Source of the DNA: Nioella ostreopsis
GTDB lineage: Bacteria > Pseudomonadota > Alphaproteobacteria > Rhodobacterales > Rhodobacteraceae
DNA: 64,000 nt
Direction of reading: 5' to 3'
Assembly (NCBI RefSeq): GCF_004000255.1
Contig: NZ_RCIQ01000001.1
Span: 372,001-436,000, forward strand
Shown in pieces: positions 1-11,452 of the stretch. The position numbers and the translations under genes were made by a program. Position 1 is the stretch's first letter; each line of letters begins with the position of its first letter. A model generated the notes under the pieces. The model made no database searches. It saw only the letters and a list, made by a program, of their open reading frames with translations, and had not been told where the DNA came from.

Positions 1-484
1 CTTCCTGGAAACCGAGCTGTTCTACCAGGGCATCCGTCCCGCCGTGAACACCGGTCTGTCGGTGTCTCGTGTGGGCTCCTCCGCTCAGACCAAGGCGATG
101 TCCTCGGTTGCCGGTCCAGTGAAACTGTCGCTCGCTCAGTACCGCGAAATGGCGGCCTTCGCCCAGTTCGGGTCCGACCTCGACGCCGCAACTCAGCGCC
201 TGCTGAACCGTGGTGCCCGTCTGACCGAGCTGATGAAGCAGCCCCAGTACTCGCCGCTGACCAACGCGGAAATCGTCTGCGTCATCTACGCCGGCACCAA
301 CGGGTATCTCGACAAGGTCGCGATGTCCGATGTGGGCCGTTTCGAAGCCGGCCTGCTGGCGCATCTGCGCGGCAAGCACGAGGCTCTGCTGGATGACATC
401 ACCAACAATGACCGCAAGGTCAAAGGTGAGCTTGAAGACAAGGTCAAGACAGCACTCGACGAATTCGCCGCTGATTTCGCATAA
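1..484 (+). CDS. atpA: F1 ATP synthase subunit alpha, C-terminal part
   Basis: About 160 C-terminal codons are visible; the gene starts upstream of the window. The reading frame begins [10 protein letters not shown] and passes through [17 protein letters not shown], a hallmark of the alpha subunit, then into the helical C-terminal domain. Alpha alternates with beta in the cytoplasmic F1 hexamer, and its nucleotide site is non-catalytic. The TAA stop (482-484) forms part of the TAAGGAGG that serves as ribosome site for atpG, so the two genes are translationally close. The following gamma, beta and epsilon genes confirm the assignment. Confidence 0.97.
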   Translation, partial: FLETELFYQGIRPAVNTGLSVSRVGSSAQTKAMSSVAGPVKLSLAQYREMAAFAQFGSDLDAATQRLLNRGARLTELMKQPQYSPLTNAEIVCVIYAGTNGYLDKVAMSDVGRFEAGLLAHLRGKHEALLDDITNNDRKVKGELEDKVKTALDEFAADFA

Positions 485-496
485 GGAGGTCAGGCA

Positions 497-2816
<2,320 letters not shown>

Positions 2817-2826
2817 GGAGTAACCG

Positions 2827-3222
2827 ATGGCCGATATGATGCAGTTCGACCTTGTGTCGCCGGAAAAGAGGCTCGCCTCTTTCGAAGCGTCCTCGGTCCA
2901 GATTCCGGGTGCCGACGGCGACCTGACGGCGATGCCGGGGCACAGCCCCGTCATCACCACCCTGCGTCCGGGCGTGGTCCGGGTGCAGTCGGCCGAGGGT
3001 GACAAGAGCTATGTCGTGACCTCCGGCTTTGTCGAGGTCACCGCAGGTTCCGTCTCGGTGATCGCCGAGCGCGCCCATGCCGGGGACGAGGTCCGCAAGG
3101 ACGACCTCTCCGATCTTCTGGAAGAGGCCCGCGCAAAGGCCGCTTCCGCCGAAGCCGATCAGAAAGACGGGGCCGAGAAATTCGTCGCCGATCTGGTCCA
3201 GCTTCTGGAAGACATGGAATAA
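2827..3222 (+). CDS. atpC: F1 ATP synthase subunit epsilon
   Basis: The 131-residue product has the usual N-terminal beta-sandwich (MQFDLVSPEKRLASFEASSVQIPG, with the conserved GADGDLTAMPGHSP loop) and a short helical C-terminal part. It binds gamma, links F1 to the c-ring and can inhibit ATP hydrolysis. It begins 10 bases after atpD, with the atpD stop embedded in TAAGGAGT as ribosome site. It is the last gene of the operon, followed by a clear terminator. Confidence 0.96.
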   Translation: MADMMQFDLVSPEKRLASFEASSVQIPGADGDLTAMPGHSPVITTLRPGVVRVQSAEGDKSYVVTSGFVEVTAGSVSVIAERAHAGDEVRKDDLSDLLEEARAKAASAEADQKDGAEKFVADLVQLLEDME

Positions 3223-3252
3223 GCCCGCTGCCCGGCGGCAAGACAAGACGAC

Positions 3253-3290
3253 ACGCCCCGCGCCTGACCGGTTGCGGGGCGTTTTCTTTT
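3253..3290 (+). terminator. Rho-independent terminator of the atp operon
   Basis: ACGCCCCGC (3253-3261) pairs with GCGGGGCGT (3274-3282) around a 12-base loop and is followed by TTTCTTTT. It lies 30 bases after the atpC stop. Confidence 0.9.
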
Positions 3291-3370
3291 CTACATTTTT
3301 GTGAACGCCTTTCTTCCCAATACTGCCGTATTTATCTTCCACTAACGGCTCGGGCATAGCGATTGAGCAG

Positions 3371-3721
3371 ATGAAAAAGATCAGAAACAACCTCGTTGGC
3401 GTCGATCAGGGCAGCCATTTGCTGTTCGAGGATTACGATGTCGGCGGCGAAATGTGGACCGGCTCGGGCAACCGGGAGGTCTGGCATCCGGTGCGTTTCG
3501 CGCAGCCCTTCAAGTCACCGCCCGCCGTCCATGTCTCCGTCACCATGTGGGACATGTCGACCGAGGCCAATCAACGCGCCGATATCCGGGCGGCCAATAT
3601 TCGCAACGACGGGTTCGAACTGGTCTTCACCACCTGGGAAGACACCAAGATCGCCCGCGTCCGTGCCGACTGGATGGCGATTGGCGAACTGCCCTATGAG
3701 GATGACTGGGATCTTTATTGA
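3371..3721 (+). CDS. H-type lectin domain protein
   Basis: The 116-residue protein is a single H-type lectin-like domain, the fold first described in snail agglutinin and discoidin. The visible family pattern is an aromatic-rich strand (GEMWTGSGNREVWHPVRF), then FKSPPAVHVSVTMWDMS, and the closing FTTWEDTKIARVRADWMAIGE. There is no signal peptide, so it should be cytoplasmic unless exported by another route. It is monocistronic between the atp terminator and a convergent CDF gene whose 3' end overlaps it by 7 bases. The family binds sugars in animals; the bacterial ligand is unknown. Confidence 0.75.
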   Translation: MKKIRNNLVGVDQGSHLLFEDYDVGGEMWTGSGNREVWHPVRFAQPFKSPPAVHVSVTMWDMSTEANQRADIRAANIRNDGFELVFTTWEDTKIARVRADWMAIGELPYEDDWDLY

Positions 3722-4617
3722 TCCCCTCCGTCCTGAACCTCGATGGCGGTTGTCTTGGCCTTGTGCTCAGGCTCCACATGGATGGTGATATTGGCATCGG
3801 GCACCGCTTCCCGCAGCGCCCCCTCAACCCTATCGCAGATTTCATGGGATACCGTCACCGTGGTGTCGCCCGGCATGACGAGGTGAAAGTCGATGAAGGT
3901 CACCTTGCCCGCATGCCTTGTGCGCAGGTCATGGGCCTGCACCGCGCCCGTGGCGTGCGAGGCGATGACATCGCGGATCACCTGTAGCGTTCCCTCCGGC
4001 ACTGCCTCATCCAGCAGACCGTTCAGCGAATCCTTGATCACCTTCGATCCCGACCAGAGGATATTCACCGCGACAATCGCTGCCATGATCGGATCGAGCA
4101 GCCAGAACCCGGTGGCCCAGGCCAGCAGGATGCCAATCGCCACGCCGCCAGAGGTGACCACATCCGCCAGCAGGTGCTTGCCATCGGCCACGAGCGCCGG
4201 GGATCGTTCCCGCCGCCCCCAGGTCAGCAGAACCCAGCACCAGACGCCATTCAGACCCGTCGCCAGACCGTTGATCAGCAACCCCTCCAGCGGCGCGTCA
4301 ATGGGCATAGGGGCGAAGAGACCGGCATAGGCTTCCCGCAGGATCACTAGCGCCGCGATGACGATCATCACGCCTTCCAGCACCGCACTGAAGAACTCTG
4401 CCTTGTGATGGCCATAGGGGTGGTTGGCGTCAGCGGGCAGGGCCGCAACCCGCACCGCAATCAGCGCCGCAAGGGCCGTGACCACATTGACCGTGCTTTC
4501 CAGCGCGTCCGACAGCAGCGCCACCGACCCGGTGATCCAATAGGCCAGCCCCTTCAGGGCCAGCACCACAAACCCGAGGATCAGGCTGCCGATGGCGAGT
4601 TTGATGGTCGTGGTCAC
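3715..4617 (-). CDS. Cation diffusion facilitator family metal efflux protein
   Basis: The 300-residue inner-membrane protein has about six membrane helices and a cytoplasmic C-terminal domain. The metal-site helix contains SDALEST (Asp near residue 37), the loop NHPYGHHKAEF is typical of the family, and helix 5 carries HLLADVVTSGG. The C-terminal domain has the conserved VTVSHEICDRVEGALREAVPDANITIHVEP pattern. Members export Zn, Fe, Mn or Co in exchange for protons; the sequence does not fix the metal. It starts with GTG. Its end overlaps the convergent lectin gene by 7 bases. Confidence 0.92.
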   Translation of the reverse strand: MTTTIKLAIGSLILGFVVLALKGLAYWITGSVALLSDALESTVNVVTALAALIAVRVAALPADANHPYGHHKAEFFSAVLEGVMIVIAALVILREAYAGLFAPMPIDAPLEGLLINGLATGLNGVWCWVLLTWGRRERSPALVADGKHLLADVVTSGGVAIGILLAWATGFWLLDPIMAAIVAVNILWSGSKVIKDSLNGLLDEAVPEGTLQVIRDVIASHATGAVQAHDLRTRHAGKVTFIDFHLVMPGDTTVTVSHEICDRVEGALREAVPDANITIHVEPEHKAKTTAIEVQDGGDQ

Positions 4618-4695
4618 GGGCAGAAACCCCCGGTGAAGCCTGTCGCGCAGTCCGTATCAGCCCGCTGCCTGGCCCGACCCTCGCAGGGCAAGGTG

Positions 4696-5712
4696 TCAGA
4701 CGCGCGAATACATGCCTTCGTAGATCGGCGCGAGCGTTTCATCCTGGAACAGCGAGGACACGGAGGTGCCCGACCAGGTGTTCAGAATGGCCTGAGCGAA
4801 CATCGGCGCGGTCGGCACGATGCGGATATTGGGTGCGGATTTGGTGGCTTCTGTCGCCTCGATGGAATCCGTCACGACCAGCGATTTCATCACCGATTTG
4901 CTGACCCGGTCAATCGCGGGGCCGGACAGGACGCCATGGGTGATGTAGGAATGCACTTCCTTCGCGCCATGTTCCATCAGCACCTCGGCCGCCTTGCACA
5001 GCGTTCCCGCGGTGTCGCAGATGTCGTCCACGATAATGCATTTCTTGCCGGTCACGTCGCCGATCACGGTCATTTCCGCAATCTCGCCCGGCTTCTCGCG
5101 GCGCTTGTCCACGATGGACAGCGGCGCATTGATCCGCTTGGCCAGTTCCCGCGCCCGCGCCACGCCGCCCACATCGGGCGAGATCACCATGATATCCTCC
5201 ATCTGCCCCTTGAAGTGGTGCAGGATATCCAGCGCGAAGATCGGCGCGGCATAGAGGTTGTCAACGGGAATGTCGAAAAAGCCCTGGATCTGGGTGGCGT
5301 GCAGGTCCAGCGTCAGGATGCGTTCGATTCCTGCGCCGACCAGCATGTTGGCCACCAGCTTGGCGGTGATCGGTGTGCGCGCCTTGGTGCGGCGATCCTG
5401 ACGGGCATAGCCGAAATAGGGGATCACGGCGGTGATGCGGCTAGCCGAGGAGCGGCGCAGCGCATCTGCCATGATCAGCAGTTCCATCAGGTTGTCATTG
5501 GCGGGGTTCGAGGTGCTCTGGATGATGAACATGTCCTCGCCGCGCACGTTCTCGTAGACCTCGACGAAGATTTCCGCGTCGTTGAACCGTTCGACCCGGG
5601 CCTCCACAAGGCCAACGGACATGCCCCGGTGGAGCGACATCCGGCGGGCGATGGCCTGGGCCAGCGGGCGGTTGGAATTGCCGGAAATGAGCTTGGGATC
5701 GGATGCGGACAT
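4696..5712 (-). CDS. prs: Ribose-phosphate pyrophosphokinase
   Basis: The 338-residue cytoplasmic enzyme makes PRPP from ribose 5-phosphate and ATP for purine, pyrimidine, histidine and NAD synthesis. Conserved parts seen are [21 protein letters not shown], the flexible loop [10 protein letters not shown], the metal-binding [19 protein letters not shown], and the PRPP-binding [11 protein letters not shown]-type loop (here [12 protein letters not shown]). Length is slightly above the usual 310-320, with the extra residues at the N-terminus. It stands alone between the CDF gene and a divergent isomerase gene. Confidence 0.97.
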   Translation of the reverse strand: MSASDPKLISGNSNRPLAQAIARRMSLHRGMSVGLVEARVERFNDAEIFVEVYENVRGEDMFIIQSTSNPANDNLMELLIMADALRRSSASRITAVIPYFGYARQDRRTKARTPITAKLVANMLVGAGIERILTLDLHATQIQGFFDIPVDNLYAAPIFALDILHHFKGQMEDIMVISPDVGGVARARELAKRINAPLSIVDKRREKPGEIAEMTVIGDVTGKKCIIVDDICDTAGTLCKAAEVLMEHGAKEVHSYITHGVLSGPAIDRVSKSVMKSLVVTDSIEATEATKSAPNIRIVPTAPMFAQAILNTWSGTSVSSLFQDETLAPIYEGMYSRV

Positions 5713-5803
5713 GGCAGCTGTCTCTCGGTGTGCTTTTGTAACGGGGCGTTGACACCCCCTAGCATCCGGCTACCAATCGCGAAAGACCAAAGGAAGGTGC
5801 GAC

Positions 5804-6403
5804 ATGGCTAACATCGACTACTATTTTTCCACCCTGTCTCCGTTCACATATCTCGCGGGCACGCGGTTGGAGGAAATCGCCGCGCGGCACGGGGCGGCTG
5901 TCACCTACAAGCCGATGGACATCATGACGCTGTTCACCCGCACCGGTGGCACCGCGCCGAAGGACCGGCACCCGGCACGCATGGCCTATCGCGGGCAGGA
6001 ACTGCGCCGCGCACAGGTCAAGACCGGGCTGCCCCTGAACGCCAAGCCGATGTTTTGGCCCACCAATCCCGCGCCCGCGTCCTACGCAATCATCACGGCA
6101 CAAAAGACCGGTGGCGGCGATCTGGCGGGGCTGGTCCATGGCATCCTGCGCGCCTGTTGGGCCGAGGAGAAGGACATCGCCGAAAACGACGTTGTGCGTG
6201 GCGTGTTGGAAGCCAACGGGTTCGACCCCGATCTTGCCGACAAGGGGATGCTGTCTGCAGCCGAGGAATATGCGCGCAATCTGGAAGAGGCGGTCTCCGC
6301 CAATGTCTTCGGCGCGCCTTTCTATGTGGTGGATGGGGCCGAGCATTTCTGGGGCCATGACCGGTTGGAAGATCTAGACCGATTCCTTGCGGGGGATCTG
6401 TGA
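5804..6403 (+). CDS. 2-hydroxychromene-2-carboxylate isomerase family protein (DsbA-fold)
   Basis: The 199-residue protein belongs to the thioredoxin/DsbA superfamily branch of HCCA isomerases. It opens with IDYYFSTLSPFTYLAGTRLEEIA, where the catalytic Ser of the family lies (SPF), and ends with the substrate-loop pattern ANVFGAPFYVVDGAEHFWGHDRLEDLDRFL. It has no CxxC, as expected for this branch. Members isomerise chromene carboxylates in naphthalene breakdown, but most genomic copies have no known substrate. Its stop overlaps the GTG start of the next hydrolase (GTGA), so the two genes are co-translated. Confidence 0.85.
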   Translation: MANIDYYFSTLSPFTYLAGTRLEEIAARHGAAVTYKPMDIMTLFTRTGGTAPKDRHPARMAYRGQELRRAQVKTGLPLNAKPMFWPTNPAPASYAIITAQKTGGGDLAGLVHGILRACWAEEKDIAENDVVRGVLEANGFDPDLADKGMLSAAEEYARNLEEAVSANVFGAPFYVVDGAEHFWGHDRLEDLDRFLAGDL

Positions 6404-7179
6404 GCGGGTTCGCACGCCATTGGGGCGAAGCGGGCGGCCGGGCGGTCCTGATGCTGCACTGTTCTCTGGCGCATTCCGGCGCATGGGAAGGGATGGTGCG
6501 GTCGCTTGGCCCCGGCTATCGCGTCACGGCGCCCGATATCCTCGGCCACGGCAAGGCCCCGGATATCGACCCGGCCCGCGACCTGCACGACCAGTGCCAT
6601 GAGGCCGTGCTGCCGCATCTGCCCGAGGGTCGTTTCGACGCCATCGGCCACAGCTTTGGCGCGACGCTGGCGCTGCGGTTGGCCGAGGAGATGCCGGATC
6701 GCATCCGCAGCCTGACGCTGATCGAACCCGTGCTGTTTGCGGCGGCGAAGGGCAGCGGGGAATTCCGCTCCTACCGCGAAACCATATCGCATTTCGATCG
6801 GTTGCTGGCGGCCGGGACGCGGGAGGCAGCCGCACGGGAGTTTCTGCGCCTATGGGGAGCTGCGGGTGGGCTCGACGACATGCCAGAGGGCCAGCGGCGC
6901 TACATGATCGACCGCATCCATTTCATCAAGGCGTCGGATGATGCCCTGTTTCATGACAGCGCCGATCTGGTCTCGGGACTGGCACAGGTCCGGGCTCCGA
7001 CCTTGCTTGTGCAGGGGGGGGATTGCCTGCCTGTTACCGCCGCCGTCCTTGACCGGATGGAGAAAGACATTCCAGACACCACCCGCGTCAGCGTCCCCGG
7101 CGCGGGCCATATGGTGCCGATCACCCATCCGGTGCCGGTGGCCAAGGCGGTTGCCGATCTGTTCGCGCGGGCGGGGTAG
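6400..7179 (+). CDS. Alpha/beta hydrolase
   Basis: The 259-residue protein starts with GTG at 6400, overlapping the stop of the isomerase gene. It has the oxyanion region LHCSLAHSGAWEGM, the nucleophile elbow GHSFGATLALRLA (Ser near residue 87), an acidic residue after strand 6 (LLVQGGD), and the catalytic His in PGAGHMVPITHP. It is probably a cytoplasmic esterase or C-C hydrolase. Pairing with an HCCA-type isomerase suggests a short catabolic step on an aromatic or similar ring product, but this is inference. A pair of TTCGAA palindromes begins 4 bases after the stop. Confidence 0.85.
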   Translation: MSGFARHWGEAGGRAVLMLHCSLAHSGAWEGMVRSLGPGYRVTAPDILGHGKAPDIDPARDLHDQCHEAVLPHLPEGRFDAIGHSFGATLALRLAEEMPDRIRSLTLIEPVLFAAAKGSGEFRSYRETISHFDRLLAAGTREAAAREFLRLWGAAGGLDDMPEGQRRYMIDRIHFIKASDDALFHDSADLVSGLAQVRAPTLLVQGGDCLPVTAAVLDRMEKDIPDTTRVSVPGAGHMVPITHPVPVAKAVADLFARAG

Positions 7180-7183
7180 GGGG

Positions 7184-7226
7184 AAGGCGCTTCGAAGCGC
7201 CTTGGCAAGAGTTTTCGAAAACTCTT
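7184..7226. repeat. Tandem pair of 20-base palindromes with TTCGAA centre
   Basis: AAGGCGCTTCGAAGCGCCTT (7184-7203) and AAGAGTTTTCGAAAACTCTT (7207-7226) are both perfect 20-base palindromes, separated by GGC. They lie between the convergent hydrolase and threonine aldolase genes. Each can fold into a hairpin around TTCG; a weak T-run (TTT) follows the second one on the plus strand. They may terminate transcription from both sides. Three more palindromes of the same design lie at 49332-49461. Confidence 0.9.
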
Positions 7227-7257
7227 TCGCGCCCGCAGGCGACCCGCAGCGCAGAGA

Positions 7258-8310
7258 TTACCCGTGAAAGAGCGCCAGCAGCCGTTCCACGGTCTCGTGT
7301 TCACAGGACCAGTCGCAGACGAAGCGGCAGCGGATGGGTTCGTCCTCCGGCCCGTCCAGAGACGCGTTGAACGGGAAGAGATAGTATTTTGCTCCCGCCG
7401 CCATTGCGCGTTTATGCGCCCCGCGCGGGATATGGGCGAAGATCATGTTGCCCGCGGGCTCGGCCTCAAGCGACGCGCCGGGCAGGGCCTTGATCCCCGC
7501 CGCGAGCTGCGCTGCCGCCGCATTGGCCTGCTCCGCCAGCCGCAGCCACAGCCCGTCGGTCACGTAGGCGTCCATCTGCGCGGACAGGAAGCGGTGCTTG
7601 GAGAAAAGATGCGCGCCCCGCTTGCGGCGCAGTTCCAGCTCCCACGCCTGCGCGGGGTCGAAGAAGACCACCGCCTCTACCCCCATGCAGCCATTCTTGG
7701 TGCCACCGAAGCTGACCGCATCGACCCCGGCCTTCCACGTCATTTCGGCGGGCGTGCAGCCAAGCGCCGCGCAGGCATTGGCAAAGCGTGCCCCGTCGAG
7801 ATGGGTTTTCAACCCGTAGGATTTCGCCACATCCGTCACGGCGCGGATCTCGTCGAGCGTATAGGCGGTGCCAATCTCGGTGATGTTGGTGATCGAAACC
7901 GGCCCGCGCTGCACGCCGTGCACGCCCTTGTCGCCCGTGGCCTTGATCGCGGCATCGAGCCTTGTCGGGTCCATCTTGCCATCGGGCCCGTCCACCAGCA
8001 CCAGCTTGGCGCCGTTGGTGTAGAACTCGGGCGCGCCGCATTCATCCTCTTCCGCATGGGCGATGCGATGGACGAAAACCCCGTCCCAGGGGTTTGCCAG
8101 CGTTGCCAGCGCCAGCGCATTGGCCGCCGTGCCCGTCGCCACCAGATGCACGCTGGCCTCCGGTGCCTCGAACAGATCGCGGATCTTTTGCGTCACACCC
8201 GGCATGATCGTGTCATTGCCATAGGGCATCTGGTAGCCCGCGTTGGCTCGGCAAACCGCGTCCATGATTTCGGGCGCGGCGGGGCCGGTGTTGTCGGAGG
8301 CAAAGATCAT
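7258..8310 (-). CDS. Low-specificity L-threonine aldolase family protein
   Basis: The 350-residue PLP enzyme cleaves threonine or allo-threonine to glycine and acetaldehyde. It starts FASDNTGPAAPEIMDAV, has the HLDGARFANACAALG segment with the substrate/PLP aspartate, and the PLP-binding lysine in SFGGTKNGCMGVEAV. The ATG at 8310 is chosen because it overlaps the stop of the upstream cysteine-cluster gene (ATGA); a longer frame upstream has no family similarity. It is the last gene of a ribF-ycgN-aldolase operon on the minus strand. Confidence 0.92.
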   Translation of the reverse strand: MIFASDNTGPAAPEIMDAVCRANAGYQMPYGNDTIMPGVTQKIRDLFEAPEASVHLVATGTAANALALATLANPWDGVFVHRIAHAEEDECGAPEFYTNGAKLVLVDGPDGKMDPTRLDAAIKATGDKGVHGVQRGPVSITNITEIGTAYTLDEIRAVTDVAKSYGLKTHLDGARFANACAALGCTPAEMTWKAGVDAVSFGGTKNGCMGVEAVVFFDPAQAWELELRRKRGAHLFSKHRFLSAQMDAYVTDGLWLRLAEQANAAAAQLAAGIKALPGASLEAEPAGNMIFAHIPRGAHKRAMAAGAKYYLFPFNASLDGPEDEPIRCRFVCDWSCEHETVERLLALFHG

Positions 8311-8755
8311 GTGCCGGGCTCCTCGATGATGTAGTCTTCCCACTCCTCTTCCGGCACCTCGAATTCGGGCACCGTCAGCCCGCGCATCGACACGCCGGCA
8401 GAATGGACGCTGTCGGGATCACCAGACACCAGAGGGTGCCAGTGGTAAAGGGGCTTGCCCTCGTGGCGCAGCCGATAGGCGCAGGTTTCGGGCATAAAAT
8501 AGGCCACATCCGCCATGGTCTGCGGGGTCAGCTGGATGCATTCGGGGACCAGTGTCTTGCGGATCTCGTACTGTCCGCAGCGGCAGGTGTCGTCGTCCAG
8601 CAGGCGGCAGGCGACACGGGTCAGCGCAACCTCTCCGCTATCCTCGTCTTCCAGCTTGTTCAGGCAGCACTTGCCGCAGCCATCGCAAAGCGCTTCCCAT
8701 TCGGCGGGCGTCAGCCTGGCCAGCGGCAGCGTCCAGAACTCGCGCCGCAAACGGC

Positions 8756-8759
<4 letters not shown>
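8307..8759 (-). CDS. YcgN family cysteine-cluster protein
   Basis: The 150-residue protein belongs to the YcgN/UPF0260 family. The Cys clusters CDGCGKCCLNKLED, RLLDDDTCRCGQYEIR and PECIQLTP, followed by PETCAYR, are all present and are thought to bind a metal or iron-sulfur centre. The C-terminal HPLVSGDPDSVHSAGVSM is also conserved. The function of the family is not known. It overlaps ribF by 4 bases upstream and the aldolase by 4 bases downstream, so the three genes form a translationally coupled operon. Confidence 0.92.
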
Positions 8760-9685
<926 letters not shown>

Positions 9686-9778
9686 GGCACCGGCTTAGCG
9701 GGCCTGATGGGCGAGGGCAAGCGGGGCTGAACGGGATTTGGCCCGCGGGACAGAGCAGGTCCGACTTTGTCTTCATGC

Positions 9779-9862
9779 AGGCCGGTTTCGCCGCCTGCGG
9801 CGTCGACCCGCGGGGGGCTAGCCCCCCGGACGCCCCAAGGTATTTTCCCCAAGATGAAAGGG
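9779..9862. repeat. Mosaic intergenic repeat, copy A
   Basis: The element starts with a GGTTTCGCCGCC...GTCGACCCG module (to 9810), continues with a hairpin CGGGGGGCTAGCCCCCCG (9811-9828, a perfect palindrome), and ends with the tail AGGTATTTTCCCCAAGATG plus AAAGGG (to 9862). The tail touches the stop codon of the MaoC gene (9863-9865). Related copies are at 26045-26183, 45501-45634 and 61332-61354. The remaining bases between ribF and the repeat show nothing else. Confidence 0.75.
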
Positions 9863-10306
9863 TTAGTCGAATTTGCGAGAGGGGGCGAGAACCATGGCCT
9901 CGCCCTTGAGAACCGGCTTGCCGTCGATGGTACACTGGGTCTTCAGCGTCACGCGGCGCTTGGCGATGTCCATGTCTATCACCTCGACCTCTGCCCGGAC
10001 CATGTCGCCGGGGCGCACGGGCGCGAGGAATTTCAGCGTCTGGCCAAGATAGACCGTGCCATGACCGGGCAGTTGTTCGCCGATCACGGCAGAGATCAGC
10101 CCGGCGGTCAGCATGCCGTGCGCGATGCGGCCCTCGAAAATCGTGTCCTGGGCGTAGTCGTCATCCAGATGGACCGGGTTGCGGTCGGTGGAGACCTCGG
10201 CGAAAAGCTCGATATCCCGGTCGGTCACCTGTTTCATCAGGTGGCGGGTCATGCCGATCTCGATATCTTCGATACAGATCGTTCCACGGGGGAAGTTGTC
10301 GAGCAT
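9863..10306 (-). CDS. MaoC family dehydratase
   Basis: The 147-residue protein has the hot-dog fold of MaoC-like hydratases. The key pattern is DRDIELFAEVSTDRNPVHLDDDYAQDTIFEGRIAHGMLTAG, containing the catalytic Asp and His of the hydratase 2 motif. Members add or remove water on enoyl-CoA thioesters. The ATG at 10306 (MLDNFPRG) is preferred because TGAGG lies 8 bases before it; starts at 10327 and 10390 remain possible. No neighbouring acyl-CoA gene defines its pathway. Its 3' end abuts repeat copy A. Confidence 0.88.
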   Translation of the reverse strand: MLDNFPRGTICIEDIEIGMTRHLMKQVTDRDIELFAEVSTDRNPVHLDDDYAQDTIFEGRIAHGMLTAGLISAVIGEQLPGHGTVYLGQTLKFLAPVRPGDMVRAEVEVIDMDIAKRRVTLKTQCTIDGKPVLKGEAMVLAPSRKFD

Positions 10307-10425
10307 ATCTGGGGCCTCACGAGTCATCTTGACCTGTCTCATAGCGGAAACAGGCGAATGCTGCAATGCAGAAGTAACAATGTTCTGCAATGAGCCCCTT
10401 ATGTCGCAACTATGTTGCTTGACGC

Positions 10426-11298
10426 CTAGCGCAGAAAGCCGATGGACCAGGTGGCTTCGACCTGCGCCGCGACCAGGGCGCGGTCCAGTTTTTCCGGGTC
10501 CGGCTGGTCGGTGGTGCCGGTGTCCTCGCGGCTGAGGCCGCCGGAAATGAACAGGGAATCAATGGGTTCGCCCTGTGCCCCCAGGATATCGGTCTTCAAC
10601 CCGTCCCCCACGGCAAGGATGCGCTCTGGCGGGCAATCGACACCCGCCTGCGCCAGCCGCATCCGCGCCAGTTCGTAAATCGGCGCGTGGGGCTTGCCGA
10701 AATAGAGGCTTTCGCCGCCCATCTCGGTATAGAGCTGCGCCAGCGCGCCCGCGCACCATTCGCGGGTCTCTCCACGATCGACGACGATATCGGGATTCGC
10801 GCAGAGGAGTTTCAGGTTTTTCTGTTTTGCATACAGGAACTTAGGGCGCATCACCTCAGGGGCGGCGGAGGGGTCTTCGGGGCCGGTGCAGACGATGCCC
10901 TCGGCCTCTTCCAGCGGCACCTGGGTGATCTCGACCGAGTCGCTGACGACCTCCATGGGCGCGAAAAAGCTCTGGTCTTGGGGCTGGCCGATGAACCAGA
11001 CCTTGCGGCCCACCAGACCGCGCAGCATGGCCGCGCGGGCGCTGTCGCCGGAACTGGCGATCCCATCCCAGCAATCGCGCGGAACGCCGATTTTTTCCAA
11101 TTGTTTCTCGACACTTGCACGAGGTCGGGGGGAGTTCGTCAGAAGCAGGACATAGCCGCCTTTGGCCTTGAAGGCGCGCAGTGCCTCGACCGCCTCGGAA
11201 AAGGGGGTGTAGCCATTGTGCAGGCAGCCCCAGAGGTCGCAGTAGAGCACGTCGTAGCGGTCGGAAATCTCGGACAGCGAGCGGATGATGGTGGTCAT
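10426..11298 (-). CDS. HAD-superfamily (class IIA) hydrolase, TIGR01459-like
   Basis: The 290-residue protein is a HAD hydrolase with motif I YCDLWGCLHNGYTPF (nucleophile Asp in DLWG), motif II VLLLTNSPRPRASV, a class IIA cap, and motif III/IV GKPHAPIYELARMRL...ILAVGDGLKTDILGA. Members of this family act on small phosphorylated metabolites; the true substrate is unknown. The ATG at 11298 has GGAG 11 bases upstream; the longer frame upstream shows no family similarity. It is separated from the MaoC gene by a 119-base gap and lies downstream of a secreted protein gene on the same strand. Confidence 0.9.
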   Translation of the reverse strand: MTTIIRSLSEISDRYDVLYCDLWGCLHNGYTPFSEAVEALRAFKAKGGYVLLLTNSPRPRASVEKQLEKIGVPRDCWDGIASSGDSARAAMLRGLVGRKVWFIGQPQDQSFFAPMEVVSDSVEITQVPLEEAEGIVCTGPEDPSAAPEVMRPKFLYAKQKNLKLLCANPDIVVDRGETREWCAGALAQLYTEMGGESLYFGKPHAPIYELARMRLAQAGVDCPPERILAVGDGLKTDILGAQGEPIDSLFISGGLSREDTGTTDQPDPEKLDRALVAAQVEATWSIGFLR

Positions 11299-11452
11299 TT
11301 TTGCCGGGCTCCTTCTGGGTCGGTGCCTGATTACGGGAGCGGTCCGTGGAAGGGAAGGGGCGGCGAAATCGGGGGGTGCCGGGCGTGCACCGGGCGTACA
11401 CCCCCTGTACACCCCCCGTACAGACGCGAAGCTGTTTTCGCAAGGTGGCTGC

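Noticed and set aside
4405-5811. A 468-codon open frame opposite the CDF and prs genes
   Set aside because: It crosses two real genes and their gap in antisense, with composition typical of a shadow frame.
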